Source: Azolla caroliniana
Taxonomy: Eukaryota; Polypodiophyta
Direction: 5' to 3'
Assembly: GCA_043228905.1 (NCBI GenBank)
Contig: JBHGNT010000013.1
Coordinates: 13,888,001-13,952,000 of the forward strand
DNA length: 64,000 bases
Below the pieces are notes generated by a model. That model searched no databases. It worked only from the letters and a program-made list of their open reading frames with translations, and was not told the origin of the DNA. Made by a program: the position numbers and the translations under genes. Shown piece after piece: positions 13,522 through 23,300 of this stretch (positions within the stretch are counted from its first letter, which is position 1; each line of letters begins with the position of its first letter).

Positions 13522-14195
13522 TGTCGTGTTGTTACGCGCGTGCGTATAGATTGAGGCAGGACCACGAGGGTCTTGGACCGAGGAATAACCGAACAGAAGT
13601 TGGAGCAAGAAAGACAACGGCCGTGCTTCCACACACATGCACACAGATACACAAAAACCGCAACTGAATGAAACAACGGAAACGAGACGAACGCGTATAT
13701 GTATGTATATATTCTGATGAAAAAGGGTTACAACCGGCAGGCCGGTGAGCAACAAAACTCCTACGCATACGCACACGCACACAGAAGAGCAAGATGGAGA
13801 CTCTGCCGGAAGCACTCGAGCGTTTCGCGGAGCAGAGTTAGCCTCCTGAAATCCTGCACAAAGCAAATACAGAGCAAGACGAAGGAGAAGAGCTTGGTCC
13901 TAGTCTGACAACACTTCGTCCTCGACAAAAGCGATCCCCTCCACAATACCTCTCCCTCTCTTTTATAGCCCAAGGAGGGAGGATGTTACAACCCGTTACA
14001 TCATCTTTATTCTCTGTCCTTTTAGACAAAGATACGCCTCGATTTCCTACCTGTCAAATCCGTGCGACCTAGAATATTCACATCAGCCGAACTGTACCTA
14101 AATATGTACACTACAACAGAACTTGTGCCCGCGTGTAAGGGCCGGTTCACCACATCATTCTCCGATTTCGCCTAGGGACGGTTTTCTCCACGACA
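13522..14195 (-). repeat. 5' LTR of gypsy element C
   Basis: 674-bp partner of the LTR at 7207. Its inner side (13500-13521) holds the complement of the primer-binding site (TCACGTCGGGTTCACGAA on the plus strand), with one change at its end relative to A. Confidence 0.9.
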
Positions 14196-14684
14196 ACGCT
14201 TGTAGTTTCCATGGTTTTGATGGATGACTAAGGATAAATAGAATGAGTTGGTCCCCCTAGGTTGATGACATATCTCCTCTTATGAACATCTCTTAGGAAT
14301 GTCAATGACAAGTGTGACTGTTTCTACTAGACTCACCAGAAATGACTAAATGCAACAACCATATCACACATACATTATAACGGAGGGGCTTTTGTCTTAG
14401 ACTACTAACCCCTTGGTCGTGGCATTCTATCCATACCCTCAGGTCAACAATAATGTGCATATGCTATAGGGACTGCAACTCATGTCTATTCGCTACCAAA
14501 TCAAAATGAGGCATAACGAGGGAATTGTGGCCACAAATTGTGTAGGCGTGTTTTTGAGGGCGTGTTCGATCTACACTATCCAAAAAGAGTGCGATTATAA
14601 AATGCACCTTTGGTAGCCCGACACTATAATTGTAGTATTCGAACCGACTTAGGGCAGCAATTCAACTCAAAGCAATAGCCCAAC
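14196..14684. other. Spacer, nothing recognised
   Basis: Non-coding DNA between element C and the solo LTR at 14685. No open frame with family resemblance and no clear repeat was seen. Confidence 0.5.
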
Positions 14685-15107
14685 TGTTGAGCGGCAAGCT
14701 CAACTGGAGTCGGATTGGCTGGATAAGCCTGAGCCCGTGAGCGAGACGGATCGGTAAGGCGGTGAACAACCGAGCCGGTTAGCCATATGCAATCGGTAAC
14801 TGGAAGCCTAGTATTAGTTTAGATTACTAGGTAGTTATAGTCTCGTAGTAAGTGTCAAATGCTCGTGTGAGCATTGAAGTACGCGGTACTTCTGTCAGTC
14901 CCACGAGGACTTGTATAAATAGTGCTACTGAGCACATTTGTATGTACAGAGTGAATATATTGTTTTGAATATAGCTTTTAAGTTCTGCTCTCTCTGTCTC
15001 TCCCGTGTACTCTGTGTATTCTCTGCTTTCTCTATTTCCTAATGCTTCCGCAAGTAATCGTTTACACGAACCGACTACGGGAAGTAGCCCTACAGACTCT
15101 ACGCAAA
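14685..15107 (+). repeat. Candidate solo LTR (copia-like)
   Basis: Starts TGTTGAGCGG, contains the promoter-like TATAAATAG near 14935, and is flanked on both sides by the 8-bp word AGCCCAAC (14677-14684 and 15108-15115). The layout suits a solo LTR, but the 3' end does not finish with CA next to the direct repeat, so the right boundary is uncertain. Confidence 0.5.
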
Positions 15108-15402
15108 AGCCCAACTTAGCTTGACATCAAAAGCTTCTAAATCCAAAAAATAAATATGACATCAAAATCTTCGAGTTTTAAATATATAAAATTTCCACAT
15201 TCTAAAAGAAAAAGTCAGAGATCATTTCAAACATAATTCCAACTCAAATTTCATCTCATCATTAAGATTTGGTTACAAATAAAATTTAAGCCTCCAAAAT
15301 TTAAGTTGCAAAAAAATCAAAAATATGTTTTGAACATAGTGGAAACTTCAAATTACACAAATTTCAAGCCACAAAAAGTTTCAAAGATCACAAGCTATCC
15401 AG

Positions 15403-16003
15403 TGTTGATTTTGAAGAGAAATGCGCGGAATATCGCTCGGCCACAACCGAGTAGTAAAACACTTCTATAAGAATCAAACACAGAAATGGGAAGTGGAGAG
15501 TACACAAGAAGAAGAATGACACAGGATGTTTACGTGGAAAACCCTAATAGGGAAAAATCACGGGAGCCCACAAAATCTGAACTATCACTATGAAGAGAAG
15601 GGGTACAATTAGAGACTCGGAGGCAACGACCTCGAGCTTTATTTCTTTGCACAGTGGCGGTTACAATAGAGTATTGCTCTCTCTCTCTCTCTCTCTCTCT
15701 CCCTCTCTCTCTGTACAACAGTTACAACAATATGACAACAACACAAACACACTCACACCCTCACACTAAAGTGATTGCCCTAAGTCATACTTATAGTTAT
15801 ATGAACTTAGGGCTATTTACAAATGTAGCCTCAATGGGCTTATTCAAGACATATTTACAAATATGTCTTCTCTTCCGGTTCTCATCGGGTCCACTGATCC
15901 GGTTCTCACCGGGTCTCCTCCAGTTTTCGGATCTCTTCTAGTTCTCACTGGGTCCTCTTTATTCATCACCGGATCCCATCCGGAGAGACCGATTTTCCCA
16001 ACA
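15403..16003 (-). repeat. Probable solo or orphan LTR (copia-like)
   Basis: 601-bp segment with ends TGTTGATTTT and TTTTCCCAACA, that is TGTTG..CAACA terminal inverted repeats. It contains the motif TTTACGTGGAAAACCC common in plant copia LTRs and a CT microsatellite at about 15680-15712. I see no PBS, polypurine tract or target duplication (flanks TCCAG and GATTT), so it is probably an old solo LTR or fragment. Orientation is tentative. Confidence 0.55.
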
Positions 16004-17015
16004 GATTTTGGAGACAAAAACCTAGAAATGAAAATTTGAATCCTTACAAAAGCAGGAATCGTGACGCATGTGGGCGGATGGAAAAAGACAACCACAGTTT
16101 TCACAACAATCAACATTCAACATTCAAGTTCCTTGAAGTCAAGGTCAAGCCATCGCAATGCAACACTGAACCTTCTTAGTCTCACATATTGGCAACCGCC
16201 TCTTATCCTAACTTGCACCTGTTTGTAGTCTTCCGAATGGGATTTGGAAGTGTTTGGGCAGCTGCCAATAAGCTCGTGTGAAATGTCGAGTGTTGCACCT
16301 CTTTTCACACCAGTTTGTTGCTTCCGACTTATGGATCACGTGCCTACTTTTTTGGTTGATTTCAATGCACCTAAAACGTACACATTTTTCCTAAGATTTG
16401 TAGTGTTGCATACAATCCTTAACAACAACCTTGTTGAACGATCCTAACCCTTCATTGAGGCATTGAATAACTTCCTCAACCATTTGTATTTGTGACTTCT
16501 ATGATTCTATGTTAGATGGTTCTGCCTTTGTCTCCACGACTAGTTTTGCCTCTATCTCCACGTATGTTTCTACGATATTATCCATTCGCATTTGAGCCGC
16601 ATGATCTATAAAGGGTAACAATCCACATAGGGATGGCATATGCCTCTCAATGATGATCCAAATTCCAAGTAAATGCTTACATTTACTTGCAAGGTCTTAG
16701 CAATCATAATAAGAGCATAAGAGCGAGACATTGTACCATAGAGTAGTAGTGGCCATGCTCAATATTCTGAATCAATATTGGTCCTCATCCACAATATGCA
16801 TTGTGTTGGTATCAATCACATACTTTCCGAGTATCCTCTCGTCCTCTTTATGTCTTGACCTTTGATTCCTACAATTTACATGGGACATAAATCTACTACT
16901 CATATATTTCTTGTCGCTGCATGTACCATTCGACAATGGGCCCTCAAATACAAGTGTTGGTTTCACTATCCCCGATTAAAACATGCACAAGATTGGTAAT
17001 AGACTAGTTTATTCT
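16004..17015. other. Spacer, nothing recognised
   Basis: AT-rich DNA. Short open frames on both strands show no motif I can name. It may contain older transposon debris. Confidence 0.5.
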
Positions 17016-17466
17016 TGTAAAGAATCGGGTATGATTCTTGTGTAGCGGAAGAGATGTGTTTTATGTGTATGTGTGAGAGGAATTAGAGGAGAGATGAGAG
17101 AACACAAGATAGATAGAAAAAGGAATACTCAAGAAGAAGGTGTATATTTCACAAGTAGAATAAGAATTACAAAATGTAGCATAACAAGGAGTCACAATCG
17201 ACCTGGTATGAAGTATGAGGAGGGCGCTTTATATAGAGTCACCCTCTCTCTTCATTAACTTACAACAACCACTCTCTCTCTTGGGGAATGTGAAGACTCA
17301 TAGTCATGGGGAATATGTAACTCATTAGTTTTGTGTCATAGAATATGATTCTATGACACATAGTTAATGTGTAGAGAGTAGTGGTGTGACTCTTGACCTT
17401 TGAGTAATCATGGATTCTTAAAAGTTGTGTTCACACGTTGCACTATGTTGAGCTTGATTCTCAACA
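17016..17466 (-). repeat. Solo LTR of the F-type copia family
   Basis: 451 bp from TGTAAAGAAT to CTCAACA, flanked on both sides by ATTCT (17011-17015 and 17467-17471), a perfect 5-bp target duplication. Its ends resemble the LTR of copia element F (TGTAAAGAATTA and GAGCTTGATCTCTTAACA), so the two are probably related families. Gypsy element A inserted 21 bp to the right. Confidence 0.85.
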
Positions 17467-17487
17467 ATTCTTCCTCTCAAGACACGT

Positions 17488-18146
17488 TGTCGTGAAGAAA
17501 ACCGCCCACAAGAGGAATCGGAGGAACAAGGCGTGGGAAACGGCTCTGCACACACGCGCGCCAAGAAGTACATACGAGGATCCTCGGTGGGTATGCAGTT
17601 AATGCCAAACGGCCTCTTGACGGGCTATAAAAGGAAGAGGGAGAATAGAAGTGGATCATCTCGCGCGGAGAGGACGAAGTGCTGCCGAACCGATTTCGGA
17701 GCTCCTCTCTCACTCCTGCTTTCTCTGTCTTCTGCTCCATCGCGTACCTGTACAGGTTTCGAGGAGGCTTGCGCTGCTCCGTGGAACGCCCCGAGTGCGT
17801 CCTGCAGCACCTCCGACCTGTTTCCCCTTTCTGTGCGTCGCAACATACAGGGGTCGGCATCTGTTCGCCGCCCCGTTCGTTTTCGTTAGTATCTATTCCG
17901 TGCCCCACCGTGGGTTGTAATACTTTGGTCTGTTATTTTCTTGCATTCATAAGTACATATCTTTCGTTGTTGCGTCCATCTGCGTCGGCGTTTGTTTGTG
18001 ATCTCTGTTTGTTGGGCCGTGTTCCTGTGCAATCTTCGGTTCTGTGTAATCGGGTCTCTCTCTTACTCCGCTCTCTCTTGCTCTTCGGTCCAAGACCCCC
18101 GTGGTCCCTCCTCCTTTCTGCACGCAAGGGCGTAGCAACCCCGACA
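17488..18146 (+). repeat. 5' LTR of gypsy element A
   Basis: 659 bp, TGTCG to CGACA. The core promoter TATA sequence CTATAAAAG lies at 17625-17633. Near the 3' end is a conserved small hairpin GACC-CCCGT-GGTC shared by all family LTRs. It appears identical to the copy at 23868. Confidence 0.95.
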
Positions 18147-18149
18147 TCT

Positions 18150-18167
18150 TGGTGAACCCGACGTGAA
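18150..18167 (+). other. Primer-binding site of element A
   Basis: TGGTGAACCCGACGTGAA, three bases after the LTR end. It begins with TGG, as expected for pairing to a tRNA 3' CCA, but is not the common plant initiator-Met site (TGGTATCAGAGC). I could not name the tRNA. The same site is present in B, C and D. Confidence 0.8.
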
Positions 18168-18189
18168 AGAGGCGGCAGAAGAGCAGGAA

Positions 18190-20316
18190 ATGAGGGGGTC
18201 GGATCTCGCAGAGGCCATGGCTTCGGCCGTGGATCGGATTGTAAACGCGCGCGAGAGCACCGGTGCCCTCGACAGAGCTATTGAGGCGGTCGTCGGCACG
18301 ATCGGCCGGTTCGATGGGAAGGATGCCACGAAGTATTTGGCGTCCTACGGTGCAGAGATGCTGATGCGGGACATTCCGGAAGAAAGGCGTCTTGCCGGAT
18401 TTCCCCGAGTGGCGATGCCGAGCATCCATGCGGAGGTGCTCGAGGTGCGGACGGAGAGCCGTACCTGGGAGGAGTTCGAAGGTCGGCTCCTAGAGAAATA
18501 CGGGCTGGACGACGCGCTCCGGCTTTCGAAGCGAAGGTTCATGGAATGGGTGGAGTCCCCGGGGAAGGGAAGAAACGCTTCGGCACTCCTCCGGGAGTTC
18601 GAGGAAAACTTTGCGCGCCTTTCGGCGCTCGACAGAACCATCCTGGACACGAGCCGGGTCTTGCTGTTTGTCAAGTCGGTCGACGAGCGGGATCGGGAGC
18701 AAGTGGGCTTCTTGCTGGAGACCGAAGACGGGCTCACTACCGACTGGGCGGCTGTCAGGAAGGTCTGTGGCCGTTTCGACAAACGGCGAGAATGGGCGGA
18801 TAACGGGGCGACCGGGTCGGGCTCGGTCGCAGCAAGGAAGCTCGAACCAGCGCCGCAGGTGCGCAAGGAAGAGACCCGGGAGTGGTTGGAAACCGGTTCG
18901 GCTTCGACCGGCGTAGTCAGAGGCTCAACCGGAGGAGCGGCGCTGGAGGAATTGACGAAGGCGATAAAGGACCTCCAAATCGCGCAGGCCCGAAGGGAAG
19001 GAGGCGAACCGGCTCGTGACCGACGGCCGGCGGCAGGAAACAGGTGCATGTGGTGCGATGAAGTCGGCCACATTCGGAAGGACTGCGGCGACTTCGCGGA
19101 GGCGCTGAGGAACAGGGTGGTGTACCTGTGGGAAGGACGGGTGCATGCCAGCGACACCCGAAGGGCCCTGAGCCGAAACGACGGAAAAGGCGGTATGAAA
19201 AGGGTGATGGAAGAGGCGGCGGCCCGACACGCGGAAACCGTCCACTACTCGGCGTCAGCCGGCATTCGAGTCGGGGGCGGCGAGGCCCGGGGGGAAAGCA
19301 AAGCCGGATTCTGGCCGACGATGCTGGAAGGCCTTGCCGGTGCAGGGCTTAAAAGGGAGGAATCGGACCGTGCGGAGAAACGGGTACGGGAGATGACCGG
19401 GTGGAGCGACCCGGTCGAGGAAAAGACGGGCTTCGTGGAAGCCGCTTGCCGGAACTACGAGGCTCTGGTAGAAGAGAAGCGGGTGGGGAAACCCGGGACG
19501 ACCGGGCCCTCACAACGATACGAGACCCGGTCCGGGCCACGACGGGACGAAGCCGGCGGGGCCGGTACGCGAGATAAACCCCAGAAGGGCGGGTACCGTC
19601 TGGGGACGGAGATAGAAAGAACCACGGACTTACGAAAGGTCCTGGAGGAACGGATCCTCGACAGCAAGGTGGAGCTGTCGTTACGAGAGGTGCTGGGAAT
19701 CGCCAAGAAGGAGTTCCACGACTCCATCGTGGACTTGGTGAAACGGAAGAGGCTGTCGACGGAGACAGAACCGGAAAGACCGGTGGAAGTGCGGACGACG
19801 CACCTAGACGACATGGCGCTGGGAGACGAGTGGGCGGAAAGCCACTATTCGAGACCACATTGGGCCCGAGCGACCACGGAAACCCCGGTGAAGATCGGCG
19901 ATGTCCAGGAACCGGTGGTAGCTTTAGTAGACCACGGATCGGAGATCAATTTGATGTCCATGGACTTCTATAAGAAGGGCAAATGGCCGATCAACACCAA
20001 GCACGGGTGGAAAATAAGGGCAGCAACGCGCGCCACCGAGGAACTGCACGGGGCCTGTCCGAATGTGCGAGTCAAGATCGGCGACGTCGAGATTGACCAG
20101 CACTTCTTCGTGCAGGAGACGTCTTCGCATCCGGTCATTCTGGGAGAGCCGTACATCACGGCGGCGCGAATGGAGACCAAGGTGCTGGACAATGGTTCGG
20201 CCTATGCGCGGGTCAAGAGCCAGGACGGGCGCCATTCGGTCCAGTTTTTGACGGTTAGGCCGAACCACGAGCGTAACCGCGACTCCCTCGGTTCCGATAA
20301 CCGAGAGGATTTTTAG
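18190..20316 (+). CDS. Gag-protease polyprotein, element A
   Basis: 708 residues from the ATG at 18190; the frame is open back to a GTG at 18163 at the PBS, but the ATG context (MRGSDLAEAM) is the natural start and matches element C. The N-terminal half is the capsid-like gag region. A CCHC zinc knuckle (CMWCDEVGHIRKDC) lies at 19045-19086, about residues 286-299, for RNA binding. An aspartic protease core LVDHGSEIN follows at 19924-19950, with LGEPYITAA downstream as the second conserved strand. The active-site triad reads D-H-G, not the usual D-S/T-G; B and C share this. The TAG stop at 20314-20316 overlaps the pol frame. Confidence 0.93.
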   Translation: MRGSDLAEAMASAVDRIVNARESTGALDRAIEAVVGTIGRFDGKDATKYLASYGAEMLMRDIPEERRLAGFPRVAMPSIHAEVLEVRTESRTWEEFEGRLLEKYGLDDALRLSKRRFMEWVESPGKGRNASALLREFEENFARLSALDRTILDTSRVLLFVKSVDERDREQVGFLLETEDGLTTDWAAVRKVCGRFDKRREWADNGATGSGSVAARKLEPAPQVRKEETREWLETGSASTGVVRGSTGGAALEELTKAIKDLQIAQARREGGEPARDRRPAAGNRCMWCDEVGHIRKDCGDFAEALRNRVVYLWEGRVHASDTRRALSRNDGKGGMKRVMEEAAARHAETVHYSASAGIRVGGGEARGESKAGFWPTMLEGLAGAGLKREESDRAEKRVREMTGWSDPVEEKTGFVEAACRNYEALVEEKRVGKPGTTGPSQRYETRSGPRRDEAGGAGTRDKPQKGGYRLGTEIERTTDLRKVLEERILDSKVELSLREVLGIAKKEFHDSIVDLVKRKRLSTETEPERPVEVRTTHLDDMALGDEWAESHYSRPHWARATTETPVKIGDVQEPVVALVDHGSEINLMSMDFYKKGKWPINTKHGWKIRAATRATEELHGACPNVRVKIGDVEIDQHFFVQETSSHPVILGEPYITAARMETKVLDNGSAYARVKSQDGRHSVQFLTVRPNHERNRDSLGSDNREDF

Positions 20317-20361
20317 AGAGGACTGCCAAGGCGTGGGGCCGCGACAGTCCGGATGCTCCGG
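20310..20361 (+). promoter_or_regulatory. Probable -1 ribosomal frameshift signal at the gag/pol junction, element A
   Basis: Gag ends GAT TTT TAG. The pol frame is -1 to gag and is open from 20301, just after a TAA, so the frames overlap by 16 bases. Slipping back one base on T TTT TAG (20310-20316) gives TTT TTA and enters pol. Directly downstream GGACTG (20320-20325) can pair with CAGTCC (20345-20350), and CCGGA (20349-20353) with TCCGG (20357-20361). Element C keeps the slip site and pairing potential with different bases. The spacer is short (3 nt), so the mechanism is inferred. Confidence 0.65.
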
Positions 20362-23300
20362 GAAAACCCCACATTTGTACGATAAAACCGTGTACGACAG
20401 GTAGGGTATTTTGCTTCTCCGACAGCGGAGCGTGTACGATAGTCGGCATCGGCGGCCGAGAGAAGACAAAGGCGGAGGGGAGACTTCGAGCGTGCGGAGT
20501 TCTCGGCCCTGACGAGGAAATCAGCGGAGCCGTGGAGGCGGTCTCATTCGACGACACCTTGGGGACGCTGGGAAAGGTGGTCGAAGAAGGCCTTAACGAA
20601 GACCGGACGATACCGGTGTGTTCCGAGGAGATGTACGGAGTCATCGCGGACTTCGGTCGAGGACTCGAGTCAGTTCGGACGGCCCGCGTAAACACCAAGT
20701 ACAAGACTGTGGACCGGAAGGTAAGGGCAGTCGCGGCACCCTTACCGGAGGACAGCGCGTCGAGAATCAAAGGGGTTGCATCGGACCCTAGTCTACGAGA
20801 TCCGGCCTGCATAGGGCACACCTTCACCGACGAGACGCTCCGAGAGCTCAAAATAGGTGGGGGCGGGTTCCTACTGCCGGCGGAGGAAGACCGGTTTCGG
20901 AGAATGCTCGGAAGGCACGGGAAAGCCTTCGCATTCTCGCCGGAGGAAATCGGGTGCGTTGACCCGACGATCGTGGAGCCATTGGTGATATTCACGGTAC
21001 CGCATGTACCATGGAATCTCAAGCCAATCCCGGTTCCGAGAGCTCACATCCCGAAGTTGATGGAGCTGCTGAGGCAGAAAGTTGATATGGGAATTCTCGA
21101 GCCGTCGAGCGCCCCATATTCGAATCGATGGTTCACCGTACCGAAGAAAAACGGTTCGTTGCGCTTCATCCAGGACCTGCAGCCGGTCAATCGAGTGACC
21201 ATTCGGAACGCAGGGATCGGACCGACCATAGACGAGTTCGCGGAGGCCTTCGCCGGAAGGTCAATTTACTCGGTCGGGGATCTATACTCAGGGTACGACC
21301 AGTTCCAGCTAGCCGTGGAGAGCAGAGACATTACGACGATGCGAACTCCCCTCGGCCTAGTTCGGATGTGTACACTGCCGCAAGGAGGGACCAACTCGGT
21401 GGCCCACATGGTGAATGCGATGAACAAGGTTCTGAGGGACTGTATCCCGGACATCACCATGCCGTTTCTGGACGACATTCCGATCAAGGGATGCCCGGTG
21501 GAAGAAAGGGACGAGACGATCGGGCCGGACGGATGCCGGCGATTCGTGGCGACGCACATCGACGACTGCGAGAAGGTGCTGCAAAGGCTAGAGGATGCGA
21601 GACTCACCTTCTCCGGGGAGAAGTCGGCCTTCGGGCAGTCAGAAATCATGGTGGTCGGACACCTGTGCGGACCATATGGCCGGAAACCGTCTCCGGCAAA
21701 GGTAGAAGCCATCTCCGCGATGAAGCCCGACTGCAGCTCGGTCACGGAAGTACGGAGATTCCTGGGGGCATGCGCGTTCTACCACATATGGATCCCGCAT
21801 TACGCACACGTCGCGGAGCCACTGTACGGGTTGCTGAAAAAGGGGCGAAGGTTCGAATGGCTGGACGAGCACGCGGAATCGGTCCGGAAGCTGAAAGAGG
21901 CCCTTGCAGCGGCACCGGCACTCCGGAAGGCGGTATACGGGAAGGGCACCCCGGTATTCATAACGGTGGATACCAGTCCGACCGGGATCGGATGGGTCGT
22001 GAACCAGGAAGACGAGGACGGCAATCGGTTTCCGATCCGATTCGGCGCGAAAGTCCTCAGTGAACGGCAGCGAGGATACGCCCAGGTTAAACGCGAACTC
22101 TGGGGTATTGTTTCGGCGGTTAAGGCCGACAAAGATTACCTGATAGGGACAGAAGTGATCATCGAGACGGATTGCCTGCCGATTCTCGGTATGGTTTCCG
22201 GATGCGCGACTCCGGACCTGGCGATGCTCAGGTGGATAGCGTACATCAAGTCCCTGGACCCGGAAATACGACACATTTCCGGGAAAGACAACGCCATGGC
22301 CGACATGCTTTCGAGGGCGAGGTTCGACGACGAGGGCGGCATGGTTTCGGAAGACGAAGAAGTCGGCGTGGATTTCTTCGAGGCGGCATACATAACGACC
22401 GACGGGATGAGCACTCCGGCGCTTAACGAGTTCGACGCGAGCAAGTACGACGGGGAGTGGCTGCAGATCGGCGGGTTTTTGAAGACAATGACGCCCGATG
22501 CGTCATGGACGAAGGACGAGGCCAACCGGATCCGGAAGAAAGCATATCGATTCTTTCTCCGAGATGGGCATTTGTGGAAGCACCCGAAGAAGAGGAACGG
22601 CGTCCCGCTCCGGGTGGTGGCGATGAAGGAAGAACAGGAGGAGCTACTGGCGGCCCACCACGACAGCCCTTGGGCTGGACACCGTGGAACGTGGGCGACA
22701 TTTGAGAAGCTGAAGGGGAAGTACTGGTGGCCGGGATTGTACCGGGACGTGCATCGGTTCGTGTCAACTTGCGAGAGTTGTCAGATGCACTCGATAGTCC
22801 GACACCGGGACGGGCTTCGCCCTACGTACCCTCCGACTATCCACTTCAAATGGATGGTAGATCTGGTGACGATGCCGATGGGGGTAGGACAGATGCGGTA
22901 TCTGGTCCTAGCGCGGGAAGACCTGACGAACCAGGTGGAAGGCCGAGCCCTTCAGAACAAGACGACCGCGGCCGTGTGTCGGTTCCTAATCGAGGACGTG
23001 ATATGCCGGTACGGGTGCGTCGGGAAGATCGTGGCTGACCGAGGGGAGTTGGACGCCAAAGAAGCCGCGGAGCTGTTCGACCGGCTGGGGGTCAAGCTCT
23101 CGCTCACCACTGCGTACAATCCGGAGGCGAATGGAAAGGTGGAGCGCGGACACGGACCGATCGTCAAGGCGTTGGTTCGGGCATGCGGAGGCCGAATCGG
23201 TGACTGGCCGCGGCTCCTACCTTATGCTTTGTGGGCAGACCGGACCACGCACAGTTCGGTAACCGGGTACATGCCGACAGAGCTCATGTTCGGCCAGAAG

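Larger units (their letters stand above)
7207..14195 (-). mobile_element. Gypsy element C: old, full-length but broken member of the TGTCG family
   Basis: A 6989-bp LTR retrotransposon read on the minus strand. LTRs are 7207-7881 and 13522-14195, each starting TGTCG and ending CGACA. The flanks are ACGT (7203-7206) and ACGC (14196-14199), a 4-bp target duplication with one change. Internal order on the minus strand is gag, protease, RT, RNase H, integrase. Both frames are interrupted by stops and frameshifts. By eye its LTRs differ at about 20 of the first 270 positions, mainly transitions, so it is clearly older than A and B. PBS and polypurine tract are the same as in A, B and D. Confidence 0.93.

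Noticed and set aside
15403-16003. Intact LTR element starting here
   Set aside because: No second LTR, PBS or polypurine tract is adjacent, and the flanks do not match.
17477-17908. Open frames of 70-195 codons within the LTRs of A and B (also 24059-24532, 36650-37177, 43081-43557)
   Set aside because: They repeat exactly in every LTR, overlap on both strands and have only GC-rich, low-stop composition; they are shadows of non-coding LTR DNA.
21128-22063. 311-codon frame overlapping RT in A, with mirror 39173-40108 in B
   Set aside because: Alternate-frame shadow of the conserved pol sequence.
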